A stretch of DNA of 64,000 nucleotides from Comamonadaceae bacterium OTU4NAUVB1 (GCA_024372625.1 CP099606.1:62001-126000); one strand, 5' to 3'; shown: positions 16,410 to 26,816, counted from the first letter of the stretch. Program-made: numbers and translations. The notes: generated from the sequence alone by a model not told the origin.

Positions 16410-17360
16410 TCAGGACGGCCGTGGCCGGGTCGCGCCCGCGCCCGCGCCTTCGAACTGCTGGCTGATGACCCCCAGCTGCGCTTCCAGGAATTCCAGGAAC
16501 ATGCCCATGGCGACCGTCGTGCTCTGGCCGCTGCGCTGGTACAGGCAGTCGTGGGACCAGGCGCCGGTGTCGGCCAGGCCCTGCCACGCCAGCACGCCGG
16601 CCGCGACGTCCTCGGCCACGTTCTCGGGGATGAGGAAGCCGATGCCGACGCCGCTGCGCACCAGGCGCCGCACCATCGCGACCGAGCTGGTCTCGACCAT
16701 GGGGCGCGCCTTGCGATGTTCGCGGTGGTCGATCTGGTCGACCATCGCGCGCAGTTCGGTGTCGGGTGTCATGAGGATCAGCGGGTGGTCCAGGCAGTCG
16801 CGCAGCCGTGGCACGCGTCCCAGTGCCGTGAGCGCGTGTCCGGGTGGCGTGATCACGCCCAGCTGCTGCGGAAAGCGCCGCACCTCCTCCACGCCCGGCG
16901 GCGGCTTGCGGCGCAGGCAGAAACCGATGTCGGCCTCGCCGTTGGCCACCCACTTCAGGATGTTCTCGCCACTGCCCGAGCGCACGCCGTAGGTCACGCC
17001 GGGGTAGCGCGCCACCGCGACCCGGATGACGTCGGGCACCAGCTGCTCGGCCGAGGAGTGCGACACCGCCAGGCTGACGTGCCCCCGGCGCAGCGCGCGC
17101 AGGTCCTCGACGTGCGACAGCGCGCTGTCGAAGTCGCGCTGGCTGCGGCGCACCGCGGCCACGACGATCTCGCCGGCGCTGGTGAGCTGCATGCCCCGGG
17201 GCAGCCGGTCGAACAGCGGCGTGCCCACCTGCTCCTCCAGGTTGAGGATCTGCTGGTGCACCGCGGCGGCCGTCAGGTGGAGCGCGTCGGCGGCCTTGCG
17301 GATCGAGCCGCGTCGCGCGACCTCGTCGAAGCAGCGGAAGGACTGGGAAATGGCGGCCAT
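16410..17360 (-). CDS. LysR-family transcriptional regulator
   Basis: The 316-residue protein has the LysR helix-turn-helix at about 5-60 (FDEVARRGSIRKAADALHLT and VHQQILNLEEQVGTPLFDR) and a periplasmic-binding-like effector domain from about 95. It is divergent from the arylsulfotransferase-like gene, with the two starts 128 bases apart, the usual arrangement for a LysR activator and its target. Its 3' end converges on the enamidase gene, so it is not part of that operon. The effector is unknown. A palindrome at 17382-17396 lies 22 bases upstream of its start codon and may be its autoregulatory site. Confidence 0.88.
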   Translation of the reverse strand: MAAISQSFRCFDEVARRGSIRKAADALHLTAAAVHQQILNLEEQVGTPLFDRLPRGMQLTSAGEIVVAAVRRSQRDFDSALSHVEDLRALRRGHVSLAVSHSSAEQLVPDVIRVAVARYPGVTYGVRSGSGENILKWVANGEADIGFCLRRKPPPGVEEVRRFPQQLGVITPPGHALTALGRVPRLRDCLDHPLILMTPDTELRAMVDQIDHREHRKARPMVETSSVAMVRRLVRSGVGIGFLIPENVAEDVAAGVLAWQGLADTGAWSHDCLYQRSGQSTTVAMGMFLEFLEAQLGVISQQFEGAGAGATRPRPS

Positions 17361-17381
17361 CCGCGCACTGTACGGATTTTG

Positions 17382-17396
17382 CGAACGCGGCGTTCG
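17382..17396. promoter_or_regulatory. Palindrome in the LysR divergent region, candidate operator
   Basis: CGAACGC and GCGTTCG form a perfect 7-bp inverted repeat around a central G. It lies between the lysR start (17360) and the divergent gene (17489), where LysR proteins normally bind. Nearby T-rich and A-rich flanks (TTTT before, AAAAAA after) extend the imperfect symmetry. Confidence 0.5.
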
Positions 17397-17488
17397 AAAA
17401 AATCATGTTTTCCAGACGCCGACAAGCGCCTAGATTCGACGTTCATCGACGGCCGCAACCGTGCGGCCGTCCCACCCAGGAGCGCGTC

Positions 17489-18604
17489 ATGACCACCACC
17501 GTCGACCAGATCACCCAACGCCGGCGCGGCGTCGGCCTCATCGCCCACGACCCGGCGGCCTCGGCCGGCGGCTACACGCTGATCGCGCCGCAGACGGCCG
17601 ACGGCAACGTCTACCTCGTCGCGATGGACGGCGAGGTGGTGCATCACTGGAAGATGCCGCTGCGCGCCGGCCGCCACGCGGTCATCCTGCCCAACGGCAA
17701 CATGGCCTACAACGGCAACCACGCGAACTCGCCGGACCTCTACCCGGCCTGGTCGATGTGGCACGGCGGGGATTTCTCCGAAGTGACGCCCGAGGGCGAG
17801 GTGGTCTGGCACCACGAGGACCCGGCCCACCACCACGACGCCAAGTGGCTCGCCAACGGCCACCTGCTCTACGCGGCCTGCGCCCCGGTGCCGGCCGGCT
17901 TCGCCGAGCGCGTGCCCGGCGGCACGGCGCACGGCCCGGACGAGACCATGTACGGCGACGTGATCCGCGAGGTGAACCGGGCCGGCGAGCTGGTCTGGGA
18001 ATGGAAGTCCTGGGAGCACCTCGCGCCGGCCGACTTCCCGATCCACCCGGGCTTCGGCCGCTACCATTGGCCGCTGGTCAACGGCCTGGACATCGACGGC
18101 GAAGGCCGCGTGCTGATGAGCCTGCGCACCACGGCCGGCATCATCGGCGTGGACCGGGCGAGCGGCGACGTGACGCTGCACATCCCGCCGAGCGTGGTGT
18201 CGCACCAGCACGCGCCGATGGCGCTGGCCAACGGTCACATCCTCGCCTTCGACAACGGCAACTTCCGCACCGGCAGCCACGTGCCGTTCTCGCGCGTGGT
18301 CGAGATCGACCCGAAGACGCAGGCGGTCGTCTGGTCGTACGCCGACGAGATGGTCAACGCGTTCTTCACCGCCTTCATGGGCAACGCCCAGCGCCTGTGG
18401 AACGGCAACACGCACGTAACCGAGTCGGCCACCGGCCGCCTGTTCGAGGTCAATCCCGAAGGCGAGGTGGTCTGGGAATACATCCTGCCGTGGTTCGCCG
18501 AATACCCCGACGCGGCCGCCCGCAAGACCGGCCCCGGCCGCCTCAACAGCGTGTTCCAGACCTGGCGCTACCAGGCGTCGCAGCTGCCGTGGCTGGGCGC
18601 CTGA
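17489..18604 (+). CDS. Arylsulfotransferase-like beta-propeller protein, no signal peptide
   Basis: The 371-residue protein has the repeated PNGNMAYNGNH, LANGHLLY and LANGHILAFDNGN strands of the arylsulfotransferase (ASST) superfamily propeller, with many Trp and His residues (VWHHEDPAHHHD near 108-119). Family members move sulfate between phenols in the periplasm, but others are of unknown function. No signal peptide is visible, so a cytoplasmic place is likely and true sulfotransferase activity is doubtful. AGGAG lies 6 bases before the ATG at 17489. It is divergent from a LysR gene and followed after 47 bases by a Bug receptor gene, so the pair may serve uptake and conversion of one unidentified compound. 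Confidence 0.7.
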   Translation: MTTTVDQITQRRRGVGLIAHDPAASAGGYTLIAPQTADGNVYLVAMDGEVVHHWKMPLRAGRHAVILPNGNMAYNGNHANSPDLYPAWSMWHGGDFSEVTPEGEVVWHHEDPAHHHDAKWLANGHLLYAACAPVPAGFAERVPGGTAHGPDETMYGDVIREVNRAGELVWEWKSWEHLAPADFPIHPGFGRYHWPLVNGLDIDGEGRVLMSLRTTAGIIGVDRASGDVTLHIPPSVVSHQHAPMALANGHILAFDNGNFRTGSHVPFSRVVEIDPKTQAVVWSYADEMVNAFFTAFMGNAQRLWNGNTHVTESATGRLFEVNPEGEVVWEYILPWFAEYPDAAARKTGPGRLNSVFQTWRYQASQLPWLGA

Positions 18605-18651
18605 GGCGACCGGCCGCGCCTTCCTCCACGCTTCCCCCGATCGGTGTCCCC

Positions 18652-19656
18652 ATGTCCACAGCCCTCCTTCCCGCACCCTCCCCGCGCCGGCGCCGCGCCA
18701 CGCTCGCGCTCCTGCTGGCGCTGCCGCTGGCGGCCTTCGCGCAGCCGGCCGCCTGGCCCGCCGAGCCGATCACCGCCGTCGTGCCGTTCTCCGCGGGCGG
18801 CAGCGTCGACGTGGCCGCGCGCATCCTCATGCCCCGGCTGGCCGAGCGGCTGCACCAGGGCGTCGTGATCGAGAACACCGTCGGCGCCTCCGGCACGATC
18901 GCGACGCAGCGCGTCATCCGCGCGCGGCCCGACGGCTACACCCTGCTCTTCGGCGTCGCCAGTCCGGTCAGCGTCGCGCCGCTGGTCTCGCCCAACGTCT
19001 ACCGGTACGACGCACTGAAGGAACTGGTGCCCGTCGTTCCGGTGGCCGCGTCGCCCTTCGTGCTCGTGGGCCGGCCCGACCTGCCGGCACGCACGGCGGC
19101 CGACCTCGTCCGGCTCGCGCGCAGCCAGCCGGGCAAGCTCAACTTCGGCACCGACGGCGTCGGCACCGGCCTGCACGTGACGGCGGAGATGATCAAGCAG
19201 CAGGCCGGGCTGGACATGGTGCACGTGCCCTACAAGTCGGGGCCGCAGGTGCTGACCGAACTCGCCGGCGGGCAGATCGACCTGGCGGTGCTGCCGGTCG
19301 CGCTGGTGCAGGCGTTCGTCCGCGACGGCAAGGTCCGCGGCTACGGCGTGACCTCGCGCCAGCGCTGGGCGACGCTGCCGGACGTGCCGAGCCTGTCGGA
19401 GACGGCCGAGTTCAAGGCGCTGGACGTCGAGGCGTGGCAGGGCCTGCTGGTGCCGGCGAAGACCGATCCGGCGATCGTGGAGCGGCTGGCGCGCGAGATG
19501 TCGGCGGTGCTGGCGGAGCCGGCCACGGTGCGCCGCCTCGCCGAGGCCGGCTTCAAGCCGATGTCGATGACGCCCGCGCAGTTCGCGGCCTACCTGGCCG
19601 ACGAGCGCCGCGAACTGGCCCGCATCGTCACCTCGGCCGGGATCAAGGTCGACTGA
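18652..19656 (+). CDS. Bug/TctC-family periplasmic solute receptor
   Basis: The 334-residue precursor begins with an Arg-rich n-region and a Leu/Ala core (RRRRATLALLLALPLAAFA), a Sec-type signal cleaved near residue 30. The mature part shows Bug landmarks: ITAVVPFSAGGSVDVAARI, DGYTLLFG, MVHVPYKSGPQVLTELAGGQIDL and the ending AGIKVD. Such receptors bind carboxylates or amides in the periplasm, usually for a TctAB permease, none of which is encoded here. It follows the ASST-like gene in what looks like a LysR-controlled two-gene unit. Ligand unknown. Confidence 0.85.
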   Translation: MSTALLPAPSPRRRRATLALLLALPLAAFAQPAAWPAEPITAVVPFSAGGSVDVAARILMPRLAERLHQGVVIENTVGASGTIATQRVIRARPDGYTLLFGVASPVSVAPLVSPNVYRYDALKELVPVVPVAASPFVLVGRPDLPARTAADLVRLARSQPGKLNFGTDGVGTGLHVTAEMIKQQAGLDMVHVPYKSGPQVLTELAGGQIDLAVLPVALVQAFVRDGKVRGYGVTSRQRWATLPDVPSLSETAEFKALDVEAWQGLLVPAKTDPAIVERLAREMSAVLAEPATVRRLAEAGFKPMSMTPAQFAAYLADERRELARIVTSAGIKVD

Positions 19657-19674
19657 GGCCGGCGGGCCGGCCGG

Positions 19675-19693
19675 CCCGGCGCGTCGCGCCGGG
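19675..19693 (+). terminator. GC-rich hairpin after the Bug gene, possible terminator
   Basis: CCCGGCG and CGCCGGG form a perfect 7-bp stem with a 5-base loop, 19 bases after the stop codon. No T tract follows, so it may only stall or protect the transcript. The rest of the gap up to 19923 holds no other recognisable feature. Confidence 0.35.
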
Positions 19694-19923
19694 TCGCGTG
19701 GGACCGGCAGGAGGCGACCCGCCGGCGGCCTTTCCGCGCGCGGGAAGGCGCTTCGAGGATTCGTTCACAGACGGCGCACGGGCCCCTGCCTACACTCGGC
19801 GACCGGTCCGGCGGTCGATCGCCCGTGACGCCGCGCGCACGGCGGCGGCGCCGCAGGACCGGCTTCGATCGCCCATCGACCCGCTGGATCGAGCGGGCCC
19901 GGTACCTTCCAGCCGACCGCCTC

Positions 19924-20670
19924 ATGACCGTACTCTGCGACACCTGCCACGCGGCCAACCGGGACCGGGCGATGTTCTGTGGCGGTTGCGCCCGCCGCCT
20001 CCAGGCGTTCGTGGCGAACGGCCCGTCGATGCTCTCGACGCTGGACGTGTCGGGCTGGAAGCGGCGCCGGGAGCCCGGCGCGCGCGCCACGAACCCGCCG
20101 GGGCCGCTGGACGAACGCGCCCGTCGCCGCGCCCGGCGGCGCCGCTGGCTGGCCGGCGCGATGCTCGCCGTCTCGGGCACGGTCATGGCCACCCTCTGGC
20201 ACGCGCCTCCGCCGCCGTACACGGCGGAGCCCGACACCCGGGCGCCGGCCGGCTCGCCGGCGGACGCGCCCATCGACGACGGCGCGCGAACGGCCGTGAC
20301 GGCAACGGCGCCGATGGAGGCGCCACCGACCGCCGCGCCCGCCGCCGTGGACGAGCACTCCGTCAGGACCCGCCGGCCCGGCGGCAAGCCGACGGGCACG
20401 GCCATCGAGCGGAACCCGTCTCCCAGCGCGCCGAACCCGCCACCGCCGGTCCCCTCGCGGGCCCGCCCGAGCGCCGCCGTGCTTCCGCCGGCGTCCGTCG
20501 ACGCACCGGACGATCCGCGCGTGGGATGCGAGCACCTGTTCTTCGCGTTCGCCGCGCGCTGCGAAGCGAACCACTGTTCGAAGGCGGCCTACGCGGGTCA
20601 CCCGCACTGCGACGCCGTGCGCGCGGAAGGCCGCAGGGACGACGCCCGGCGCGACCGGATCGCCAACTGA
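19924..20670 (+). CDS. Hypothetical zinc-ribbon membrane protein with Pro-rich linker
   Basis: The 248-residue protein starts with a probable zinc ribbon of two CxxC knuckles (C5-DT-C8 and C20-GG-C23), followed by an Arg-rich segment and one membrane helix (about 76-95, WLAGAMLAVSGTVMATLW). The following linker (about 96-200) is rich in Pro, Ala and Thr, and the C-terminal domain has four spaced Cys residues in ARCEANHC-type and HPHC motifs. This suggests a cytoplasmic metal-binding head and a periplasmic Cys-rich tail. The longer frame upstream adds 33 Arg-rich residues without a better start. I do not recognise a named family, and no function is proposed. Confidence 0.6.
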   Translation: MTVLCDTCHAANRDRAMFCGGCARRLQAFVANGPSMLSTLDVSGWKRRREPGARATNPPGPLDERARRRARRRRWLAGAMLAVSGTVMATLWHAPPPPYTAEPDTRAPAGSPADAPIDDGARTAVTATAPMEAPPTAAPAAVDEHSVRTRRPGGKPTGTAIERNPSPSAPNPPPPVPSRARPSAAVLPPASVDAPDDPRVGCEHLFFAFAARCEANHCSKAAYAGHPHCDAVRAEGRRDDARRDRIAN

Positions 20671-20722
20671 GCAAACGGGTCGCGACCACGGGCGGGCCCC
20701 CGGCCGCCGGCCGTCCCCGCGG

Positions 20723-21517
20723 CTACACCACGACCGGCGTCGCCGCACCGTCTATCGACAGCACGGCACCCGAGATGTAGCTCGCGCGGGGCGAGCAGAG
20801 GAACACCGCCGCATCGGCGATCTCCTCCGGGGTCGCCGGACGGCCCAGCGGCAGGCGCTCGCTGGTGCGGGCCAGGACCTCCTCCTTGGTGGCGCCGGTC
20901 CGGCGGGCCTCGGCGGCCAGCCCCTCGTCCATGCGGTCGGTCCGGGTGATGCCCGGATTGAGGGCGTTGACCCGCACGCCCCGGCCGCCGTAGGCCGCCG
21001 CCAGCCCGACGCTCGCGAGCATCAGGGCCGCGTTGGCGGCACCGCCGGCGAGGTGCGTCGGCGTGGCCATCTTGCCGCCCATCCCGACGATGTTGAGGAT
21101 CGCCCCCCGACCGCGCGCGGCCATGGCCTTGACGACGGGGTCGATGACGTGGATGTAGGTGAAATATTTGGCGTCCATGCCGTCGTGCCAGTGCTGGGGC
21201 GTCAATTCGTCCGGTGCGGTGCGTCGGGCGGCGCCGGCCGAATTGACCAGGACGTCGAGGGGCCCGAAATCCACTTCCGCCCGCGTCACCGCGGCGGCCG
21301 CGTCGTCCGCCCGCGTCAGGTCGGCGGCGACCGCCTGGACGCGCGAGGCCGGAAACGCGTCCCGCAGCCGGCCGCACTCGGCCTGCAGGCGCGCCGCGTC
21401 GCGGGCCACCAGCGTGACGTTCGCGCCCTCTTCGAGAAACGCCCGGGCGCAGGCGAGGCCGATCCCCTTGCTGCCGCCGGTGATGAGCACGTGTCGATTC
21501 TTGAGTTGCAGGTCCAT
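20723..21517 (-). CDS. Short-chain dehydrogenase/reductase-like protein lacking the catalytic Tyr-Lys pair
   Basis: The 264-residue protein has the SDR cofactor motif TGGSKGIG (about 13-20), the NSAGAA segment near 93 and the C-terminal NPGITRTDRM and RLPLGRPATPEEIADAAVFLCSP regions. The place where SDRs carry YxxxK reads HLAGGAANAALML, so both catalytic residues appear to be absent. It may bind NAD(P) without ordinary dehydrogenase activity, or use a different mechanism. It lies 54 bases downstream of the PrpR-type activator in the same direction and may be co-transcribed with it. A link to the CoA-transferase operon is inferred from this position only. Confidence 0.8.
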   Translation of the reverse strand: MDLQLKNRHVLITGGSKGIGLACARAFLEEGANVTLVARDAARLQAECGRLRDAFPASRVQAVAADLTRADDAAAAVTRAEVDFGPLDVLVNSAGAARRTAPDELTPQHWHDGMDAKYFTYIHVIDPVVKAMAARGRGAILNIVGMGGKMATPTHLAGGAANAALMLASVGLAAAYGGRGVRVNALNPGITRTDRMDEGLAAEARRTGATKEEVLARTSERLPLGRPATPEEIADAAVFLCSPRASYISGAVLSIDGAATPVVV

Positions 21518-21571
21518 GACGAGTGAAGTGGGTGGGATGCGTGGAGGAAACCGGCCGCCGCGGGCGACCGC

Positions 21572-23524
<1,953 letters not shown>

Positions 23525-23557
23525 GATGCGTCATTGAAACACGGATGCGTCGCAAGA

Positions 23558-23574
23558 ACGTTTCAATGAAACGT
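23558..23574. promoter_or_regulatory. Perfect palindrome upstream of the sigma-54 promoter, candidate activator site
   Basis: ACGTTTCA and TGAAACGT form an 8-bp perfect inverted repeat around one base. It is centred about 70 bases upstream of the sigma-54 -24 element and 42 bases upstream of the activator gene start. A related half-site CATTGAAAC lies at 23532-23540. The place fits an enhancer for the adjacent PrpR-type activator and possible autoregulation. Confidence 0.6.
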
Positions 23575-23637
23575 CCGAAGGGTGGCCAGGAAATCGATTT
23601 TCCTTACGGATCAATGACTTGGCCGTGTCGCGGCGTT

Positions 23638-23652
23638 TGGCACGTGTCCTGC
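23638..23652 (+). promoter_or_regulatory. Sigma-54 (-24/-12) promoter
   Basis: The sequence TGGCACGTGTCCTGC matches the sigma-54 consensus TGGCACG-N4-TTGC at all but one position, with exactly 10 bases between the GG and GC dinucleotides. It stands 37 bases before the ATG of the CoA-transferase gene and next to a gene for a sigma-54 activator. A start site near 23664 would exclude the alternative ATG at 23659 as translation start. Confidence 0.75.
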
Positions 23653-23688
23653 GATGTCATGGCATCGAATCTTGTGGAGACAACGCCC

Positions 23689-24888
23689 ATGGCCCTCGAA
23701 CACATCACCGTCCTGGACCTCACGCACATGCTGTCGGGCCCCTACGGCACCATGCTGCTGGCCGACCTCGGCGCGCGCACGATCAAGGTCGAGCCCCCGG
23801 GCAGCGGGGAAGGCACCCGCCGCCTGCTCGAGCACGATCCCGAGCATTCGCGCGACGGCATGGGGGCGTACTACCTCACCCTCAACCGCAACAAGCACAG
23901 CGTGTGCATCGACCTCAAGACCGCCACCGGCCTGGCCGTCTTCCTGGACCTGGTGCGCGTCGCCGACGTCGTGTTCGACAATTTCAGCGTCGGCGTGACC
24001 GGACGCCTGGGCATCGACCACGCCTCGCTCGCCCGCGTCAATCCGCGCATCGTCACCTGCTCGGTCACCGGCTTCGGCCAGACCGGCCCGCACACGCAAC
24101 GCCCGGCCTTCGATCAGGTGGTGCAGGCGATGGGCGGCGGGATGTCGATCACCGGGACGCCGGAGACCGGACCGACGCGCAGCGGCATTCCGATCGGCGA
24201 CCTCGGCGGCGGCATGTTCGGCGCGATGGGGGTGCTCGCCGCGCTGGTCGAGCGCGAGCGCACGGGCCGGGGCCAGCACGTCGACATCTCGATGCTGGAC
24301 GCCCAGATCTCGCTGCTCAACTACATGGCCACGATGCACCTGCTCTCGGGCCGCGTGCCGCAAGGCATCGGCAACGGGCATTTCGTGCACGTGCCCTACA
24401 ACAGCTATCCGACGGCGGACGGCCACGTGATCATCGCGTGCATCGGCGACCCCTTCTTCGAACGCTTCGTCGAGTTCATCGACCTGCCGGCGCTGCGCGA
24501 CCCGGCGTACCGGCAGCAGCCGGTGCGCTTCGCGGCCAAGGCCGAGATCGACGCCCTGATCGGCGACGCGCTGCGCCGGCACGCGACCGCGCACTGGCTC
24601 GAACGCCTGCGCGAGGCCCGCATTCCCTGCGCGCCGGTCAACGATTTCCATCAGGCACTGAACGACCCGCAGGTGCTGGCGCGCGAGATGGTGGTGGAGA
24701 TCGCCCTGCGCAGCGGCGAGCGCGTGCGCATGCCCGGCAATCCGATCAAGCTGTCGGGCCGGGCCGAGGCCACCGTCTACACCCGTCCACCGGCGCTGGG
24801 CGAAGACACGCGCAGCGTGCTCGGCGCCCTGGACGGCTACCCGCCGGAACGGCTGGACGCGCTGCATGCCGAGGGCGCCATCGCATGA
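23689..24888 (+). CDS. Class III (CaiB/BaiF) CoA-transferase
   Basis: The 399-residue protein begins MALEHITVLDLTHMLSGPYGTMLLADLGA, a typical CaiB/BaiF start, and carries the motif GRGQHVDISMLDAQ near 198-211, where this family has its catalytic aspartate region. It would move CoA from a donor such as succinyl-CoA to a free acid. The start at 23689 has GGAG 10 bases upstream and lies downstream of the predicted sigma-54 transcription start. It is first in an operon with HMG-CoA-lyase-like and methylisocitrate-lyase-like genes and two Bug receptors, overlapping the next gene by four bases. The acid activated is unknown; a branched C5 or C6 dicarboxylate fits the lyases. Confidence 0.85.
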   Translation: MALEHITVLDLTHMLSGPYGTMLLADLGARTIKVEPPGSGEGTRRLLEHDPEHSRDGMGAYYLTLNRNKHSVCIDLKTATGLAVFLDLVRVADVVFDNFSVGVTGRLGIDHASLARVNPRIVTCSVTGFGQTGPHTQRPAFDQVVQAMGGGMSITGTPETGPTRSGIPIGDLGGGMFGAMGVLAALVERERTGRGQHVDISMLDAQISLLNYMATMHLLSGRVPQGIGNGHFVHVPYNSYPTADGHVIIACIGDPFFERFVEFIDLPALRDPAYRQQPVRFAAKAEIDALIGDALRRHATAHWLERLREARIPCAPVNDFHQALNDPQVLAREMVVEIALRSGERVRMPGNPIKLSGRAEATVYTRPPALGEDTRSVLGALDGYPPERLDALHAEGAIA

Positions 24889-25826
24889 ACGCCGGCGATG
24901 CGCTCCACATCACCGACGTCGCGCCGCGCGACGGCCTGCAGAACCAGGCCGTCCTCGTGGGCACCGACGACAAGCTGCGGCTGATCGCGCTGCTCGCCGC
25001 GGCCGGGCTGCGCAGCGTCGAGGCGACCAGCTTCGTGTCACCCAGGGCGGTGCCGCAGATGGCGGACGCGGCAGACCTGCTGCCGCGCGTGGCGGCCGGG
25101 TTTCCGGAATTGCGCACGTCCGTGCTCGTGCCCAACCTCAAGGGGCTCGAGCGCGCGCGCGCGGCGGGCGCCCGGGAGATCGCGGTCGTGCTCTCGGCCA
25201 CCGAGACCATGAACCGCCGGAACATCAACATGGGGCTGGACCAGGCGCTCGCGGTGTGCGAGCAGACCCTGGCCACCGCGCGCGCCGACGGGCTGCGCAC
25301 CCGCGCCTACGTGGCCGTCGCCTTCGACTGCCCGTTCGAGGGCGAGACGCCGCTGGACGTGGTGGTGCGGCTGGCCGCGCGCATGCACGCCGCCGGGGCC
25401 GACGAGGTCGTCGTCGCCGACACCATCGGCTCGGCCTCGCCGGGACAGGTCAAGGCGCGCTTCGCCGCCTTGCGCGACGCGGTGCCGGTCGAGCGACTCG
25501 CCGTGCACTTTCACGACACGCGCGGCCTGGCCGTAGCCAATGCGTGGGCGGCGATCGAGGCCGGGGTGCGGCGCTTCGACGCCAGCGTCGGCGGCATCGG
25601 CGGCTGCCCGTTCGCGCCCGGCGCGGCCGGCAACGTCGCCACCGAGGACCTCGTGCTGATGGCCGAGCGCAGCGGCCTGTCCACCGGGATCTCCCTGACG
25701 GGCCTGCTGGACGCGGTGGATTTCGCGCAGGAGGCGTTGCGTCGACCGCTCGGTGGCCACGCCGTCACCTGGCTGCGCCGCCAGCGCGATCAGGATTCCC
25801 AGACCCCACGACGGAGACTTTCATGA
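24885..25826 (+). CDS. HMG-CoA-lyase-like enzyme
   Basis: The 313-residue TIM-barrel protein has the HMG-CoA lyase signatures DVAPRDGLQNQ near 12-22 (metal-binding Asp and catalytic Arg), HFHDTRG near 207 and the active-site loop GGCPFAPGAAGNVATED near 236 with the catalytic Cys. Family members cleave 3-hydroxy-3-methylglutaryl-CoA, or close homologues, into acetoacetate (or pyruvate-like products) and acyl-CoA. The ATG overlaps the CoA-transferase stop (ATGA), and its own stop overlaps the next start, so the genes are translationally coupled. Together with the transferase it forms a complete activate-and-cleave module. Whether the substrate is HMG itself, citramalate or another acid cannot be decided here. 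Confidence 0.85.
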   Translation: MNAGDALHITDVAPRDGLQNQAVLVGTDDKLRLIALLAAAGLRSVEATSFVSPRAVPQMADAADLLPRVAAGFPELRTSVLVPNLKGLERARAAGAREIAVVLSATETMNRRNINMGLDQALAVCEQTLATARADGLRTRAYVAVAFDCPFEGETPLDVVVRLAARMHAAGADEVVVADTIGSASPGQVKARFAALRDAVPVERLAVHFHDTRGLAVANAWAAIEAGVRRFDASVGGIGGCPFAPGAAGNVATEDLVLMAERSGLSTGISLTGLLDAVDFAQEALRRPLGGHAVTWLRRQRDQDSQTPRRRLS

Positions 25827-26812
25827 CCACGTGTCGCGACCTTCATCCCAACCGCCGCCGGCTCCTCGGTGGCCTCGCGGCACTGGCCGCCATCGGCACC
25901 ATCGACCCCGCGTCCGCGCTGGGCGCGTCCTTCCCCGTCAAGCCGGTCACCCTGGTGGTGCCCTACTCCGCCGGCGGTGGCACCGACATCGTGGGTCGCC
26001 TCATGGCGCAGCACCTGTCGGCGCTGTGGGGCCAGTCGGTGATCGTGGACAACCGCACCGGCGCCAACGGCGTGATCGGTTCCAGCACGGTCGCCCGCGC
26101 CCAGCCCGACGGCCACACCCTGGTGCTGGTGGTGGGCTCGCACGCGGTCAACCCCGTGCTCATGAAATCGCTGCCCTACGACACCGTGAAGGCCTTCACG
26201 CCCATCACCAACATCGCGAGTTCGCCGTGCGTGCTGGTGGTGCAGGGCCAGGGGCCCTACAAGACGCTGGCCGACGTGCTCGCGGCCGCGCGCCAGGACG
26301 AACTCGGCTGCGGCTATTCGGAGGGGCAGACCCGCCTGACCGCCGAACTCATGCGCCAGGTCGGCCATCTGAAGCTGACCGGCGTGCCCTACAAGGGAGG
26401 CGCCCCGGTGATGGTCGACATCATCGGCGGGCACCTGCCCATGGGGGTGACGAGCGTGCTGACCGCCCTGCCCCACGTGCGCTCCGGCGCGCTGCGCGTG
26501 GTGGGCGTCGCGGACGTGCGCCGCATGCCGTTGTTCCCGGAGGCCATGACCTTCAAGGAAGCCGGGCTGGACGGCGTCGAGTCGCTGAGCTGGTATGGAC
26601 TGTTCGGGCCGGCGGGCCTGCCCGCGACGATCGTCGCGCAGATCAACCAGGCCCTGCGCACGGTCACCGCCGACCCGGTGGTGCAAAAGCAGATGCACGA
26701 CCAGGGCGCGGACATCATGCTCACGCCGCCGGCGGATTTCGAGCGCTTCCTCGCCAGCGAGACGAGGAAGTGGGCCGTGGTCGCGCAGCGCGGCGGCATC
26801 AAGGCGGAGTGA
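25823..26812 (+). CDS. Bug/TctC-family periplasmic solute receptor
   Basis: The 329-residue precursor has a twin-arginine-like signal (NRRRLLGGLAALAAIG, cleavage near ALGA at about residue 34). The Bug landmarks follow: VTLVVPYSAGGGTDIVGRLMA, DNRTGANGVIGSS, DGHTLVLVVGSHAVNP and LTGVPYKGGAPVMVDIIGGHLP. It overlaps the lyase gene by four bases, which ties it to the CoA-transferase operon. By family it delivers a carboxylate, but the TctAB-type permease is not in the window. It is one of two Bug receptors in the same operon, and they share only moderate similarity, so they may bind different acids or the same one with different affinity. Confidence 0.85.
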   Translation: MTTCRDLHPNRRRLLGGLAALAAIGTIDPASALGASFPVKPVTLVVPYSAGGGTDIVGRLMAQHLSALWGQSVIVDNRTGANGVIGSSTVARAQPDGHTLVLVVGSHAVNPVLMKSLPYDTVKAFTPITNIASSPCVLVVQGQGPYKTLADVLAAARQDELGCGYSEGQTRLTAELMRQVGHLKLTGVPYKGGAPVMVDIIGGHLPMGVTSVLTALPHVRSGALRVVGVADVRRMPLFPEAMTFKEAGLDGVESLSWYGLFGPAGLPATIVAQINQALRTVTADPVVQKQMHDQGADIMLTPPADFERFLASETRKWAVVAQRGGIKAE

Positions 26813-26816
26813 CCCC

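Noticed and set aside
23659..23691. ATG at 23659 as start of the CoA-transferase
   Set aside because: It lies before the predicted sigma-54 transcription start and adds ten unconserved residues; the ATG at 23689 has a GGAG site.
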